64,000 nt of DNA from Neoroseomonas lacus (GTDB lineage: Bacteria; Pseudomonadota; Alphaproteobacteria; Acetobacterales; Acetobacteraceae): assembly GCF_014644535.1 (NCBI RefSeq), contig NZ_BMKW01000013.1, forward strand, positions 345-64,344. Direction: 5' to 3'. The position numbers and the translations under genes are program-made. Numbering within the stretch: position 1 is the first letter of the stretch; every line of letters starts with the position of its first letter. Positions 53,973 through 61,825 of the stretch are shown here, piece after piece. The notes under the pieces were generated by a model, which searched no databases, was not told where the DNA came from, and saw only the letters and a program-made list of their open reading frames with translations.

Positions 53973-54367
53973 ATATCGGGCAGGCTTCCGCCCGCTCGGG
54001 CGTGTCGGCGAAGATGGTGCGGCATTATGAGGCGATCGGCCTGCTCGCCGCCGCGCGCAGCAACAATGGCTACCGCGTCTATGGCGACCGCGACATCGCC
54101 GTGCTGCGCTTCATCCGCCATGCCCGGGACCTCGGCTTCCCGCTCGAGGATGTGCGCAGGCTGCTGGCGCTGTGGCGAGACCGTGGCCGCGCCAGCGCGG
54201 AAGTGAAGCAGCTTGCGTTGGCGCATGTCGCCGCGCTGGAGACCAAGGCAGACTCGCTGCGCAGCATGGCGGCCAGCCTGCGGCACCTCGCCGATCATTG
54301 CCACGGCGATGACCGGCCCGATTGCCCGATACTCGAAGACCTCGCACGGAAGGAATTAGGACGATGA
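53969..54367 (+). CDS. cueR: Copper-responsive MerR-family regulator
   Basis: 132-aa CueR/HmrR regulator. The N-terminal winged HTH is NIGQASARSGVSAKMVRHYEAIGLL, followed by a dimerisation helix. The Cu(I) loop is C111-HGDDRPD-C119, the spacing and acidic content of CueR. A serine (S76, RASAEVK) occupies the position that distinguishes monovalent-metal sensors from MerR/ZntR. GTG 53969 overlaps the copA stop; no better start lies nearby. Activates the copA promoter by DNA distortion on Cu(I) binding (established for the family), giving autoregulation because it lies within the operon. Confidence 0.93.
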   Translation: MNIGQASARSGVSAKMVRHYEAIGLLAAARSNNGYRVYGDRDIAVLRFIRHARDLGFPLEDVRRLLALWRDRGRASAEVKQLALAHVAALETKADSLRSMAASLRHLADHCHGDDRPDCPILEDLARKELGR

Positions 54368-54582
54368 CGACAACACCAGAAGGCCCGATCATCACCCTGA
54401 ACGTCACGGGCATGACCTGCGGCCATTGCGTGAAGGCGGTGACCGCCGCGATCCAGGCGAAGGACCCGACAGCGAAGGTCGTGGTGGATCTCGCCGACGG
54501 CACGGTGAAGGCCGAGACGATCCTGCCGCGCCACATCGTCTCGATGGCGGTGGAAGAGGAAGGCTACGGTGTGAAGGCCTGA
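54364..54582 (+). CDS. copZ: CopZ-type copper chaperone (HMA domain)
   Basis: 72-aa heavy-metal-associated domain with the ferredoxin-like fold. The metal site MTCGHC sits in the first loop (LNVTGMTCGHCVKAV). It carries Cu(I) in the cytoplasm to the CopA N-terminal domains. ATG 54364 overlaps the cueR stop as ATGA, so it is translated from the same message. Ends 238 bases before the next gene. Confidence 0.92.
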   Translation: MTTTPEGPIITLNVTGMTCGHCVKAVTAAIQAKDPTAKVVVDLADGTVKAETILPRHIVSMAVEEEGYGVKA

Positions 54583-54754
54583 CTGGACCAAGGCGCGGGC
54601 CGCGAGCGCACAGCGCAACCGCGTGCGGCCACCCGTTGTCTCCGCTGCGCCATTCCCGTGCGCAGTCGAGCCGCACGGATGCGCCGCGCTCTGGGGTTTG
54701 AGGGCAGCACGAAGTCTCCTGCAGTTGAGGGCAATGACGGTCTCTCCAGCTCCG

Positions 54755-54768
54755 TTGATCTGAATCAA
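54755..54768 (+). promoter_or_regulatory. Perfect FNR/DNR-type box upstream of a Crp/Fnr gene
   Basis: TTGATCTGAATCAA is an exact TTGAT-N4-ATCAA palindrome. A possible -10 (CATCAT, 54794-54799) places the box centre near -44, close to the class II position. It precedes the Crp/Fnr gene at 54830, whose product may itself recognise this site, or an Fnr encoded elsewhere may. Confidence 0.75.
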
Positions 54769-54829
54769 TCCCGGCATCGGCCGCCGCTGCGATCATCATT
54801 GCCATGCGGGACGCTCCAGGATGTTGGCG

Positions 54830-55531
54830 ATGCGCGCGACCACCGGCGTGAGGCTGACCGGCCCATTGCTGGCCGCGGCGAGCCCCGAGACGCGCGCGGC
54901 ATTGCTGGCGCATGCCTCGGTGCTGACCGTGCCGCGCGGCACCACGATCCTGGCGCAGGATACGCCGGCCGACCGCCTGTTGGTGCTGCTGCAGGGCTCG
55001 GTCGGGTTGAGCAATGCCGAGGATGGCGGCACCGCGACGATGGTCGAGATCATCGCCGCCGGTGATGCGCTGTCGATCGCCCCGGTGCTGCTGCAGGTGC
55101 CGCATGCGGTGTCCGCCGTCGCGCTCGCGCCATGCCGGCTGCTCGCCCTGTCGGCCGAGGAATTCCGCGCCGCCGCCGCCCTCGATGCCGGGCTGATGCG
55201 TGCGGCGATGGAACAGATGGCGCGGCAGTGGCGGCTGATGATGGACCAGGTGGTGGACCTCAAGACGCGTGACGCCACGCAGCGCGCCGCGCGTTTCCTG
55301 CTGCACCGGCTGCCGGCGCAGCGCGGCGCGGTCGATATCCCGGAACCGCGCGGCGCCATCGCGGCACGGTTGGGCATGACGCCCGAAAGCCTGTCGCGCG
55401 CGCTGCATGGGCTGGAGGCGGCGGGGCTGCTGCGGCTGCAGGGGCGGCGCGTCGACGTGACGGACCGCGCGGCGCTGCTGCGCGTCAGCCTGCCGCGGGC
55501 GGGGGCTTCGCAAGGCGCGCGGCGCGTGTAG
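54830..55531 (+). CDS. Crp/Fnr-family regulator (non-iron-sulfur, DNR-like)
   Basis: 233-aa regulator. The cNMP-like sensor domain includes ASVLTVPRGTTILAQDTPADRLLVLLQGSVGLSN. A long dimer helix has AAMEQMARQWRLMMDQVVDLKTRDATQRAARFLL, and the winged helix has GAIAARLGMTPESLSRALHGLEAAGLL. The recognition element TPESLSRAL keeps the E-S-x-S-R pattern of Fnr/DNR that reads TTGAT sites, matching the box 62 bases upstream. There is no N-terminal Cys cluster, so signal sensing is not by a 4Fe-4S cluster; a heme/NO or other DNR-like mode is possible. ATG 54830 has AGGA at correct spacing; ATG 54821 is the alternative. Confidence 0.85.
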   Translation: MRATTGVRLTGPLLAAASPETRAALLAHASVLTVPRGTTILAQDTPADRLLVLLQGSVGLSNAEDGGTATMVEIIAAGDALSIAPVLLQVPHAVSAVALAPCRLLALSAEEFRAAAALDAGLMRAAMEQMARQWRLMMDQVVDLKTRDATQRAARFLLHRLPAQRGAVDIPEPRGAIAARLGMTPESLSRALHGLEAAGLLRLQGRRVDVTDRAALLRVSLPRAGASQGARRV

Positions 55532-55562
55532 CCTGCCCCGGACAACACCCGGGGGAAACACC

Positions 55563-56111
55563 ATGGCGCGCGTACCGGACATGACCGTCGATACGCTGAA
55601 GGAAGCGGATCGGGACCTGTTGAAGCGCAACATCGCGCTGCATCGCGCGCTGACCAACAGCCCGAATGCGGCGCGCGCCTTCTCGGGGCTCGGGCAGTTC
55701 ATCCGCTTCAAATCGGTGCTCGATTCGCGGCTGCGCGAGATGGCGATCCTGCAGGTGGGGTGGCTCGCGCGCTCGGCCTATGAATGGTCGCATCACGTGA
55801 AGATCGGCATGGAGTTCGGCGTCACCGACGACGACATCCGCGCCCTGATCGCCGAAAGCGCCGGCCTGGACACTGCGCTGGAGCCGGTGGCGAAGCTGGT
55901 GTTGCTGGCGGCGCGCGAGGCCTATGCCGGGCCGGGTGTGAGCGAGCCGACCTTCGAGGCGCTGCGGGCGCATTTCGACCATGAGCGCCTGGTCGACCTG
56001 GTGATGGTGATCGCCTTCTACTGCGCCGTGGTGCGGGTGCTGGCCTCGCTCGATATCCGTGTGGAGCCGGAATACCAGCCCTATCTGGACAAGTACCCGC
56101 TGCCGGCCTGA
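55563..56111 (+). CDS. Carboxymuconolactone decarboxylase-family protein
   Basis: 182-aa all-helical CMD/AhpD-fold protein. LDSRLREMAILQVGWLARSAYEWSHHVKIGMEFGVTDDDI includes the conserved EWxHH segment. It lacks the CxxC of AhpD peroxidases, so it belongs to the non-redox branch (decarboxylase-like or of unknown chemistry). It starts 31 bases after the Crp/Fnr gene and may be part of the same FNR-type-controlled transcript. Confidence 0.85.
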   Translation: MARVPDMTVDTLKEADRDLLKRNIALHRALTNSPNAARAFSGLGQFIRFKSVLDSRLREMAILQVGWLARSAYEWSHHVKIGMEFGVTDDDIRALIAESAGLDTALEPVAKLVLLAAREAYAGPGVSEPTFEALRAHFDHERLVDLVMVIAFYCAVVRVLASLDIRVEPEYQPYLDKYPLPA

Positions 56112-56126
56112 GCGGCGGCTGTTACT

Positions 56127-56156
56127 TTAGGGTTTTAGGATTTTAGGATTTTAAGT
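56127..56156. repeat. Short AT-rich tandem repeat, TTTAGGAT unit
   Basis: TTTAGGGT, TTTAGGAT, TTTAGGAT, then TTTAAG: 3.6 copies of an 8-base unit, 16 bases after the CMD stop in the 294-base gap to hemC (convergent). Strikingly AT-rich against its surroundings. The rest of the gap (56157-56405) shows no gene or clear structure. Confidence 0.7.
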
Positions 56157-56405
56157 CGCCGCGGCGTCGTCTGGGTGCGCGGCGTAGTGCGGCCGCCGGC
56201 GATAAGAACATATCGGGAACGACGACTGAAATCCAGCACGAACCCCTTTTGGCCTGACAACCGTCGCTGCTGCCGCCGTGCTCATGGCTTGCGCGCGCCC
56301 CGGCCGCCACCGGTAGGCCTCACCGGCACGGCCCGGCATGGTCGAGCGAACCGCGAAAGGTCGGCTGAGACGCGCGGCGCCGATGCGGCCGAGCCCCGCC
56401 CGGCC

Positions 56406-57392
56406 CTACGCGAACAGATCCGCCGGGCTGTCCCGCCGCAGCGCCGAGCCGAGTTCCGCCCCAAGCCGCACCGCATCCTTGGCCGAGGCTTCCTCGGACC
56501 GTTTCAGCAGGAAGGACCCGTCCGTCCGGGCGACGAGGCCGGTCAGCCGCAGCCGCCCATCCGGCAGCAACCGCGCATGCCCGCCGATCGGCGTCCGGCA
56601 CGACCCGTCCAGCGCCGCCAGCAGGGCGCGTTCGGCGGCGGAGACGGCGCGCGCCTCGGGATCCTCGATGGCCGCGAGAAGTTCGTGCAGCTCGGTATTG
56701 TCGGCGCGGACGGTGACACCGACGATGCCCTGGCCGGCGGCCGGCACCATCAGCTCGGGGTCGAGGGCGACGCTGCCGGCCGGTTCAAGGCCGAGGCGGC
56801 GCAGGCCGGCCAAGGCGAGCAGGGTCGCCGCCGCTTCGCCTTCGGCCAGCTTGCGCATGCGCGTCGCGACATTGCCGCGGAACATCACCAGCCGCAGGTC
56901 CGGGCGCAGATGCAGCAGTTGCGACTGGCGGCGGACCGAGGAGGTGCCGATCACCGCGCCGGGCGGCAGGGCGGCGAGCGGGTCGGCCGGGTCGCAGGCC
57001 GGCAGGGCCGGGCCGGGCAGCAGGCAGTCGCGCGCATCCTCCCGCTTCAGGGTGCAGGCGAGGACGATGCCGGGGGGCATCTCGGTTTCGAGGTCCTTGA
57101 GCGAATGCACCGCGAAATCGACGCGGCCATCAAGCAGGGCCTCGTGGATTTCCTTGGCGAAGAGGCCCTTGCCGCCGATATCGGCCAGCTTGCGGTCCTG
57201 GATCTGGTCGCCCGAGGTGCTGATCGCGTGTTCCTCGAAGGCCTTGGCGTCACGCAGCACCGGGCAGAAATGGGTGACGCGGTCAAGGAAATCCCGCGTC
57301 TGCCACAAGGCGAGCGGCGAGGCGCGGGTGCCGACGCGCAGCGGCAGGGGCTGCCGGTGCTTGGACACGGCGACGGGATGGGCAAGGGCCAT
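56406..57392 (-). CDS. hemC: Hydroxymethylbilane synthase (porphobilinogen deaminase)
   Basis: 328-aa cytoplasmic enzyme polymerising four porphobilinogens to hydroxymethylbilane in heme/corrin synthesis. N-terminal RVGTRASPLALWQ, catalytic Asp in DFAVHSLKDLE, arginine-rich SSVRRQSQLL and FRGNVATRM, and the dipyrromethane-cofactor cysteine C265 in DGSCRTPIGGH. Length is normal. ATG 57392 is the first ATG; a TTG at 57434 is also in frame. Divergent from tsaD, as is widespread in alphaproteobacteria. Confidence 0.94.
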   Translation of the reverse strand: MALAHPVAVSKHRQPLPLRVGTRASPLALWQTRDFLDRVTHFCPVLRDAKAFEEHAISTSGDQIQDRKLADIGGKGLFAKEIHEALLDGRVDFAVHSLKDLETEMPPGIVLACTLKREDARDCLLPGPALPACDPADPLAALPPGAVIGTSSVRRQSQLLHLRPDLRLVMFRGNVATRMRKLAEGEAAATLLALAGLRRLGLEPAGSVALDPELMVPAAGQGIVGVTVRADNTELHELLAAIEDPEARAVSAAERALLAALDGSCRTPIGGHARLLPDGRLRLTGLVARTDGSFLLKRSEEASAKDAVRLGAELGSALRRDSPADLFA

Positions 57393-57647
57393 GGGTGTGT
57401 CATTAGGCGTTTTCGACGCCGCCGGAAACGGCAAGGCCGGCCCGCCGTGACGGATTCCGCAGTCGGTGACGGGGTGGCCGATGCCCGGCGAGTGACAGCG
57501 GCGGCGGTGACGGCCCCGGCGGTGCGCCCCGCGGCGGAACCCGTTCGCTCCGCGTCACGGTCCCTGCCCTAGCTTATTGTTTTTGCGGGCATCTTCAGCC
57601 GATCAGGTGATTTCACCCGGCCGGGATCTGCTCTAAGAACCCCGCCC

Positions 57648-58760
57648 ATGAATGCGGACCATGGCATCACGACGCCTGCCCCCCTCGGTGGCCCCGTGCT
57701 GGGGCTGGAGAGCAGCTGCGACGAGACCGCCGCCGCGGTGCTCGCCCCCGACGGCACCATCCTGGCCGAGGCGGTGCTGAGCCAGGAGAAAGAGCATGCC
57801 ATCTTCGGCGGGGTGGTGCCGGAGATCGCCGCGCGGGCGCATCTGGCCGCCATGCCGGGGTTGGCGGCGGCGGTGCTGGAGCGGGCGGGGCTGGGCTATG
57901 GCGACCTCGGCGCGGTGGCGGCGACCTCCGGCCCCGGGCTGATCGGCGGGCTGATCGTCGGCGCTTCCTTCGGCAAGGGGGTGGCGATCGCGCGGGGGCT
58001 GCCCTTCGTGGCGGTGAACCAGCTTGAGGCGCATGCGCTGACGGCACGGTTGCCGGGGCTGTTGCCGGAAGGGGCGCCAGCATTCCCGTACCTGCTGCTG
58101 CTGGTCTCGGGCGGGCATTGCCAATGCGTGGCGGTGGAGGGGTTGGGGCGGTATCGCCGGCTCGGCACCACGCTGGACGACGCGGTGGGCGAGGCCTTCG
58201 ACAAGGCGGCCAAGCTGATGGGGCTGCCCTGGCCCGGCGGGCCGCATCTGGAACGGCTCGCGGTGGGCGGCAATGCGAAGGCGGTGCCGTTGCCGCGGCC
58301 GCTGTATGGCCGGCCGGGGTGCGATTTCTCGTTCAGCGGCTTGAAGACGGCCGTGGCGCGGGCGCTGACGCAGGGTGCGCGGCATGCTGATGTGGCGGCG
58401 TCGTTCCAGGCCTCGGTGGCGGCGGTGCTGGCGGACCGGGCGCAGCATGCGCTGCTGATGGTGCCGGACGCCACGGCGGTGGTGGTCGCCGGCGGCGTGG
58501 CGGCGAATGGCGCGGTACGGGCGGCGCTGGCCGGCGCGGCGGCGAGCGTGGGGGTGCCGATGCTGGCGCCGCCGCTGCGGCTGTGCACCGACAATGCGGT
58601 GATGGTGGCCTGGGCGGGGATCGAGCGGCTGCGCGCGGGGCTGACGGATCCGATGGACCATAATCCGCGGCCGCGCTGGCCGTTGGCTGAGTTGCGCGGA
58701 GAGCGGCTCTGCCCCTCTCCGGACCTCACCCCGCCACGGGTACCCATTGACGTTGCGTAG
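57648..58760 (+). CDS. tsaD: tRNA N6-adenosine threonylcarbamoyltransferase
   Basis: 370-aa Kae1/TsaD enzyme transferring threonylcarbamoyl to A37 of ANN-reading tRNAs. [63 protein letters not shown] and [12 protein letters not shown] are all present. Two oddities. The metal motif usually written HxEGH reads NQLEAH, so the first metal-ligand histidine is glutamine. After the standard end PRWPLAEL the frame runs on for 21 residues through intergenic repeat pair 5, which supplies the stop codon. ATG 57648 lies in a weak ribosome context. Confidence 0.93.
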   Translation: MNADHGITTPAPLGGPVLGLESSCDETAAAVLAPDGTILAEAVLSQEKEHAIFGGVVPEIAARAHLAAMPGLAAAVLERAGLGYGDLGAVAATSGPGLIGGLIVGASFGKGVAIARGLPFVAVNQLEAHALTARLPGLLPEGAPAFPYLLLLVSGGHCQCVAVEGLGRYRRLGTTLDDAVGEAFDKAAKLMGLPWPGGPHLERLAVGGNAKAVPLPRPLYGRPGCDFSFSGLKTAVARALTQGARHADVAASFQASVAAVLADRAQHALLMVPDATAVVVAGGVAANGAVRAALAGAAASVGVPMLAPPLRLCTDNAVMVAWAGIERLRAGLTDPMDHNPRPRWPLAELRGERLCPSPDLTPPRVPIDVA

Positions 58761-58990
58761 CAACGCCAATGGGAGCCCATCGGCCTAAGGGCCTTTGGAC
58801 ACCTCAACGTGGTACCAGGCGCGGAGGGCGGTCGGCTGGGCATGATGCCCGGAACGATGCCGGGTCCTGGGCGCGACGCGCCTTCCACCACCAGGAAACC
58901 ATCCCTCTGCCCAACGCTAAAAGGAGGTTTCCAAAGGCCCTTAGGCCTTTGGTGGGGGAGGCCCGGAGGGGGCAAAGCCCTCTCCGGTCC
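58698..58990. repeat. Intergenic repeat pair 5, overlapping the tsaD 3' end
   Basis: Left arm: hairpin A GGAGAGCGGC-TCT-GCCCCTCTCC (58698-58720), then hairpin B opened by an inserted palindrome, 14-base arms CCCATTGACGTTGC and GCAACGCCAATGGG around GTA (58743-58773, one mismatch), then CGGCCTAAGGGCCTTTGG and ACACC. Right arm from 58926: GGTTTCC, B hairpin 58931-58952, GGTGGGGGAGG, A hairpin ending about 58987. Between convergent tsaD and enoyl-CoA hydratase. Confidence 0.85.
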
Positions 58991-59020
58991 CGCCCTCAGC
59001 GCGGAGGAAACCCGCCGCCT

Positions 59021-59803
59021 TCACTTCCCCTGGAAGTTCGGCGCCCGCTTGTTCAGGAACGCATCCACGCCTTCCTGGAAGTCGGCGCTGGTGAAGCACA
59101 TCGTCACCAGGTCGTCGCCCTCGACCTCGCTGGTCGCGTGGCGCAGGCGGCGCAGCGCGATCTTGGTCGCCTTCAGCGTCAGCGGTGCGAGGGTGGACAT
59201 CGTCGTCGCCAGTTCCATCGCGCGGGCGGCGACGGCGTCGGGCGTGTCCAGCACTTCCGAGACCAGGCCGATATGCTTCGCCTCGGCGGAGGAGAACAGC
59301 CGCGAGGTCATGATCATCTCGGCGATCGCCGCCGGGCCGACCAGCGCGTAGAAGCGCGCGAAGTTGTTCATGTTGAGGATGTTGCCGAGCGTCTTCGCGA
59401 TCGGCAGGCCGAAGCGCGCGGCGGTATCGCAGATGCGGATGTCGCAGCAGCCGGCGATGCCGAGGCCGCCGCCGGTGCAGGCGCCGGGGATCGCCGCGAT
59501 GATCGGCTTGTTGCAATTCTCGAGCGCGCCGAGGACCTTGTCGATCCGCGCCTCGTAGCCGAGCGCGTCCTCGGCGGTCTTGAACTCGCGGAACTGGGAG
59601 ATGTCGGTGCCCGAGGCGAAGGCCTTGCCCCCGGCGCCGGTCAGCACCCAGACGCGGATGGCGGGATCGTCGCTGATCTCGGCGGCCAGCTCCTGGAGGC
59701 GCTGGTACATCGGGAACAGCATGGCGTTGCGCGCCTGCGGCCGATTGAAGGTGGTCCAGGCGATGCCGCCCTCGCGGACCTCGTGCAGAATGTCGTCGCT
59801 CAT
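59021..59803 (-). CDS. Enoyl-CoA hydratase/isomerase family protein
   Basis: 260-aa crotonase-fold enzyme. The oxyanion hole comes from GKAFASGTDIS and GACTGGGLGIAGCCDIRI. The usual hydratase glutamates are not obvious at the first position, so hydratase against other crotonase chemistry is open. It acts on acyl-CoA thioesters in the cytoplasm. ATG 59803 (MSDDIL) is chosen; a longer start at 59833 has no support. Divergent from the CoA-transferase gene 120 bases away, and the two probably belong to one CoA-thioester pathway. Confidence 0.88.
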   Translation of the reverse strand: MSDDILHEVREGGIAWTTFNRPQARNAMLFPMYQRLQELAAEISDDPAIRVWVLTGAGGKAFASGTDISQFREFKTAEDALGYEARIDKVLGALENCNKPIIAAIPGACTGGGLGIAGCCDIRICDTAARFGLPIAKTLGNILNMNNFARFYALVGPAAIAEMIMTSRLFSSAEAKHIGLVSEVLDTPDAVAARAMELATTMSTLAPLTLKATKIALRRLRHATSEVEGDDLVTMCFTSADFQEGVDAFLNKRAPNFQGK

Positions 59804-59923
59804 GGTGTTCCGTCCCCGGTGGGTTTCCCCCAAGGCGTAGCGTGCCGGGCCGGGGCGTCAAGCCGGTGTCTTGCCGAGCCGGCCCGCCGGTGCGAACACA
59901 ACGGCGCCAGGAGGACCTTGCCC

Positions 59924-61096
59924 ATGATGCCGTTGTCCCGTTTCACCGTGCTTGACCTGACCCGCGTGCGGTCCGGCCCGACCTGCGTGCGCCAGCTTGC
60001 CGATTGGGGGGCGAACGTCATCAAGATCGAGGCGACGGACGAGGTCGATACCGGCAAGGGGTTGGGCGGCGAGCGCGACGGGCCGGATTTCCAGCACGTC
60101 CATCGCAACAAGCGGGCGATGACGCTGAACCTGAAATCACCGGAGGGCCTCGCGGTCTTCAAGCGGATGGTGGCGAAGGCCGATGTCGTGGTGGAGAATT
60201 TCCGCCCCGATGTGAAGACGCGCCTCGGCATCGATTTCGACGCGCTGGCGGCGATCAATCCGCGCATCGTGCTGGGCTCGATTTCCGGCTTCGGGCAGGA
60301 CGGGCCTTATGCGAAGCGGCCGGGCTTCGACCAGATCGCGCAGGGGATGGGTGGGCTGATGTCGGTCACCGGCCTGCCGGGGCAGGGCCCCGTGCGCGCC
60401 GGCATTCCGGTCGCCGACCTGACGGCGGGGCTGTATTGCGCGCTCGGCATCATGGTGGCGTTGCTGGAGCGCGAGGTCACGGGCAAGGGACGCTGGGTGC
60501 ATGTGTCGCTGCTCGAAGCGATGATCGCGATGATGGATTTCCAGGCGACGCGCTGGACCATGAAGCACGAGGTGCCGAAGCAGGCTGGCAACGACCACCC
60601 GACCACCATCCCAACCGGGTTGTTCAAGACGTCCGATGGCGTGATGAACATCGCCGGCGGCGGGCAGGTGATGTGGGAACGCATCGTCAAGGTGCTCGGC
60701 ATCGCGGAAGAGGCGAAGGACCCGGACATCGCCACCGACGCCCTGCGCAGCAAGAACCGCGCGAAGGTGAATGCGCTGCTGGAGAAGGTGACGCTGACCG
60801 ACACCTCCGCCAACTGGGTCGCGAAGTTCAACAAGGAAGGCGTGCCCTGCGGGCCGATCTATTCGATGGACCAGGTCTTCGCCGATGAGCAGGTGAAGCA
60901 CCTCGGCATCGAGATGACGCTGCAGCATGCGCGGCTCGGCGCGTTGAACGTGGTGCGCGCACCGATGCAGATCGGCGGCGTGGAGTGCGCAAAGAACCCG
61001 ACGCCGGAACGCGGCGAGCATACCGACGCGGTGCTGGCGGAATTCGGGTTCAGCGCGGAGGAGATCGCGGCGTTGAAGGTGGCGAAGGCAGTGTGA
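59924..61096 (+). CDS. CaiB/BaiF-family (class III) CoA-transferase
   Basis: 390-aa enzyme transferring CoA between carboxylic acids through an aspartyl-CoA intermediate. The catalytic Asp is D165 in IPVADLTAGLYCALGI. Other hallmarks are LDLTRVRSGPTCVRQLADWGANVIKIE, KRAMTLNLKSPEGL, VVENFRPD and SGFGQDGPYAKRPGFDQIAQG. The start is one of two adjacent ATGs (59924 or 59927) with AGGAGG nine bases upstream; a much longer open frame upstream runs antisense through the hydratase and is not coding. Substrates unknown. Confidence 0.92.
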   Translation: MMPLSRFTVLDLTRVRSGPTCVRQLADWGANVIKIEATDEVDTGKGLGGERDGPDFQHVHRNKRAMTLNLKSPEGLAVFKRMVAKADVVVENFRPDVKTRLGIDFDALAAINPRIVLGSISGFGQDGPYAKRPGFDQIAQGMGGLMSVTGLPGQGPVRAGIPVADLTAGLYCALGIMVALLEREVTGKGRWVHVSLLEAMIAMMDFQATRWTMKHEVPKQAGNDHPTTIPTGLFKTSDGVMNIAGGGQVMWERIVKVLGIAEEAKDPDIATDALRSKNRAKVNALLEKVTLTDTSANWVAKFNKEGVPCGPIYSMDQVFADEQVKHLGIEMTLQHARLGALNVVRAPMQIGGVECAKNPTPERGEHTDAVLAEFGFSAEEIAALKVAKAV

Positions 61097-61109
61097 GGGC
61101 CGAAACGGC

Positions 61110-61306
61110 GAGGGGCTCTGCCCCTCTCCGGACCTCACTCCGCCAAAGGCCTAAGGGCCTCTGGACACGGATATCTGGTGCCAAGATCCGCGACGGCGCG
61201 CGCTCGCGGAGGCAGCAAGTGATGACTGCCCCATGCCAGAACATGGCATGCCAAATGACACGTCATTTGGCGGGGTGAGACTTGGAGAGGGGAAGCGCCC
61301 CTCTCC
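61110..61306. repeat. Intergenic repeat pair 6 with a third hairpin
   Basis: Left arm: A hairpin GAGGGGC-TCT-GCCCCTC (61110-61126), B hairpin CCAAAGGCC...GGCCTCTGG (61143-61164), ACACGG. Spacer with a palindrome CATGCCA/TGGCATG (61232-61250). The right arm uses the variant B hairpin CCAAATGAC/GTCATTTGG (61251-61270), then GCGGGGTGAG and A hairpin GGAGAGGGG/CCCCTCTCC (61284-61306). Lies between the convergent CoA-transferase and the small membrane protein. Confidence 0.83.
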
Positions 61307-61314
61307 ATCCGCCA

Positions 61315-61719
61315 TCATTCGCACGCGCCAACCTCGACCCGCCCCAGCACCGGCTGCGCGTCGCCGGGCCCGCGATATTCGTAGATGAAGGTCACCCCCT
61401 GCCCGATCGAGCGCCGCATCGCCTCGCTGCCGCAGACGATCCGCCGCAGCCGGAGGCCTTGCTGCTCGATGTCGAGCGGTGCGTCCCGCGTGACGCGATA
61501 GACGTAGATCATGCGCCGCCCTTCGGCGCGGGCTTCGAGGATCTCGGTCGCTTCGTCGATGCGGCGCGGGAAGGGGCGCAGCGCATCCACCGCCTCGCTG
61601 AGTTCGGCCTCGATGCGGCGGTCATTGTCGCGGCCGCGCCACAGCACGACCAGCACGGCCAACGCGACGACGGCCGCGGCGGCGAGTATCCCGATGATCA
61701 GACGACGCGGCACAGGCAT
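61315..61719 (-). CDS. Small membrane-anchored protein of unknown function
   Basis: 134-aa protein with one N-terminal membrane helix (LIIGILAAAAVVALAVLVVLW, about 7-27) after the basic MPVPRR, so the rest is probably periplasmic. The soluble part has a helix (DRRIEAELSEAVDALRPFPRRIDEATEI) and strands with two cysteines (IVCGSEAMRRSIGQGV... and the penultimate C133), perhaps a disulfide. No family recognised. Single gene divergent from the TarD-like gene and convergent with the CoA-transferase. Confidence 0.65.
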   Translation of the reverse strand: MPVPRRLIIGILAAAAVVALAVLVVLWRGRDNDRRIEAELSEAVDALRPFPRRIDEATEILEARAEGRRMIYVYRVTRDAPLDIEQQGLRLRRIVCGSEAMRRSIGQGVTFIYEYRGPGDAQPVLGRVEVGACE

Positions 61720-61825
61720 GGCGGCACCCGGAATGAATCCTGCTGGTTGCTAGGCCGGGCGGCGTTTGCGCACAAGGCCATGCGCGGCTAGGAATCCTGC
61801 CCCGAACGACCCGAGGAAGCCGTCC

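Noticed and set aside
56127..56156. Telomere-like TTTAGGG repeat
   Set aside because: Only one unit reads TTTAGGG and the block is internal to a bacterial convergent gap; resemblance is coincidental.
58769..59923. Open frame joining the CoA-transferase to 385 upstream codons
   Set aside because: It runs through repeat pair 5 and antisense to the enoyl-CoA hydratase; the AGGAGG-led ATG at 59924 begins exactly at the conserved family N-terminus.
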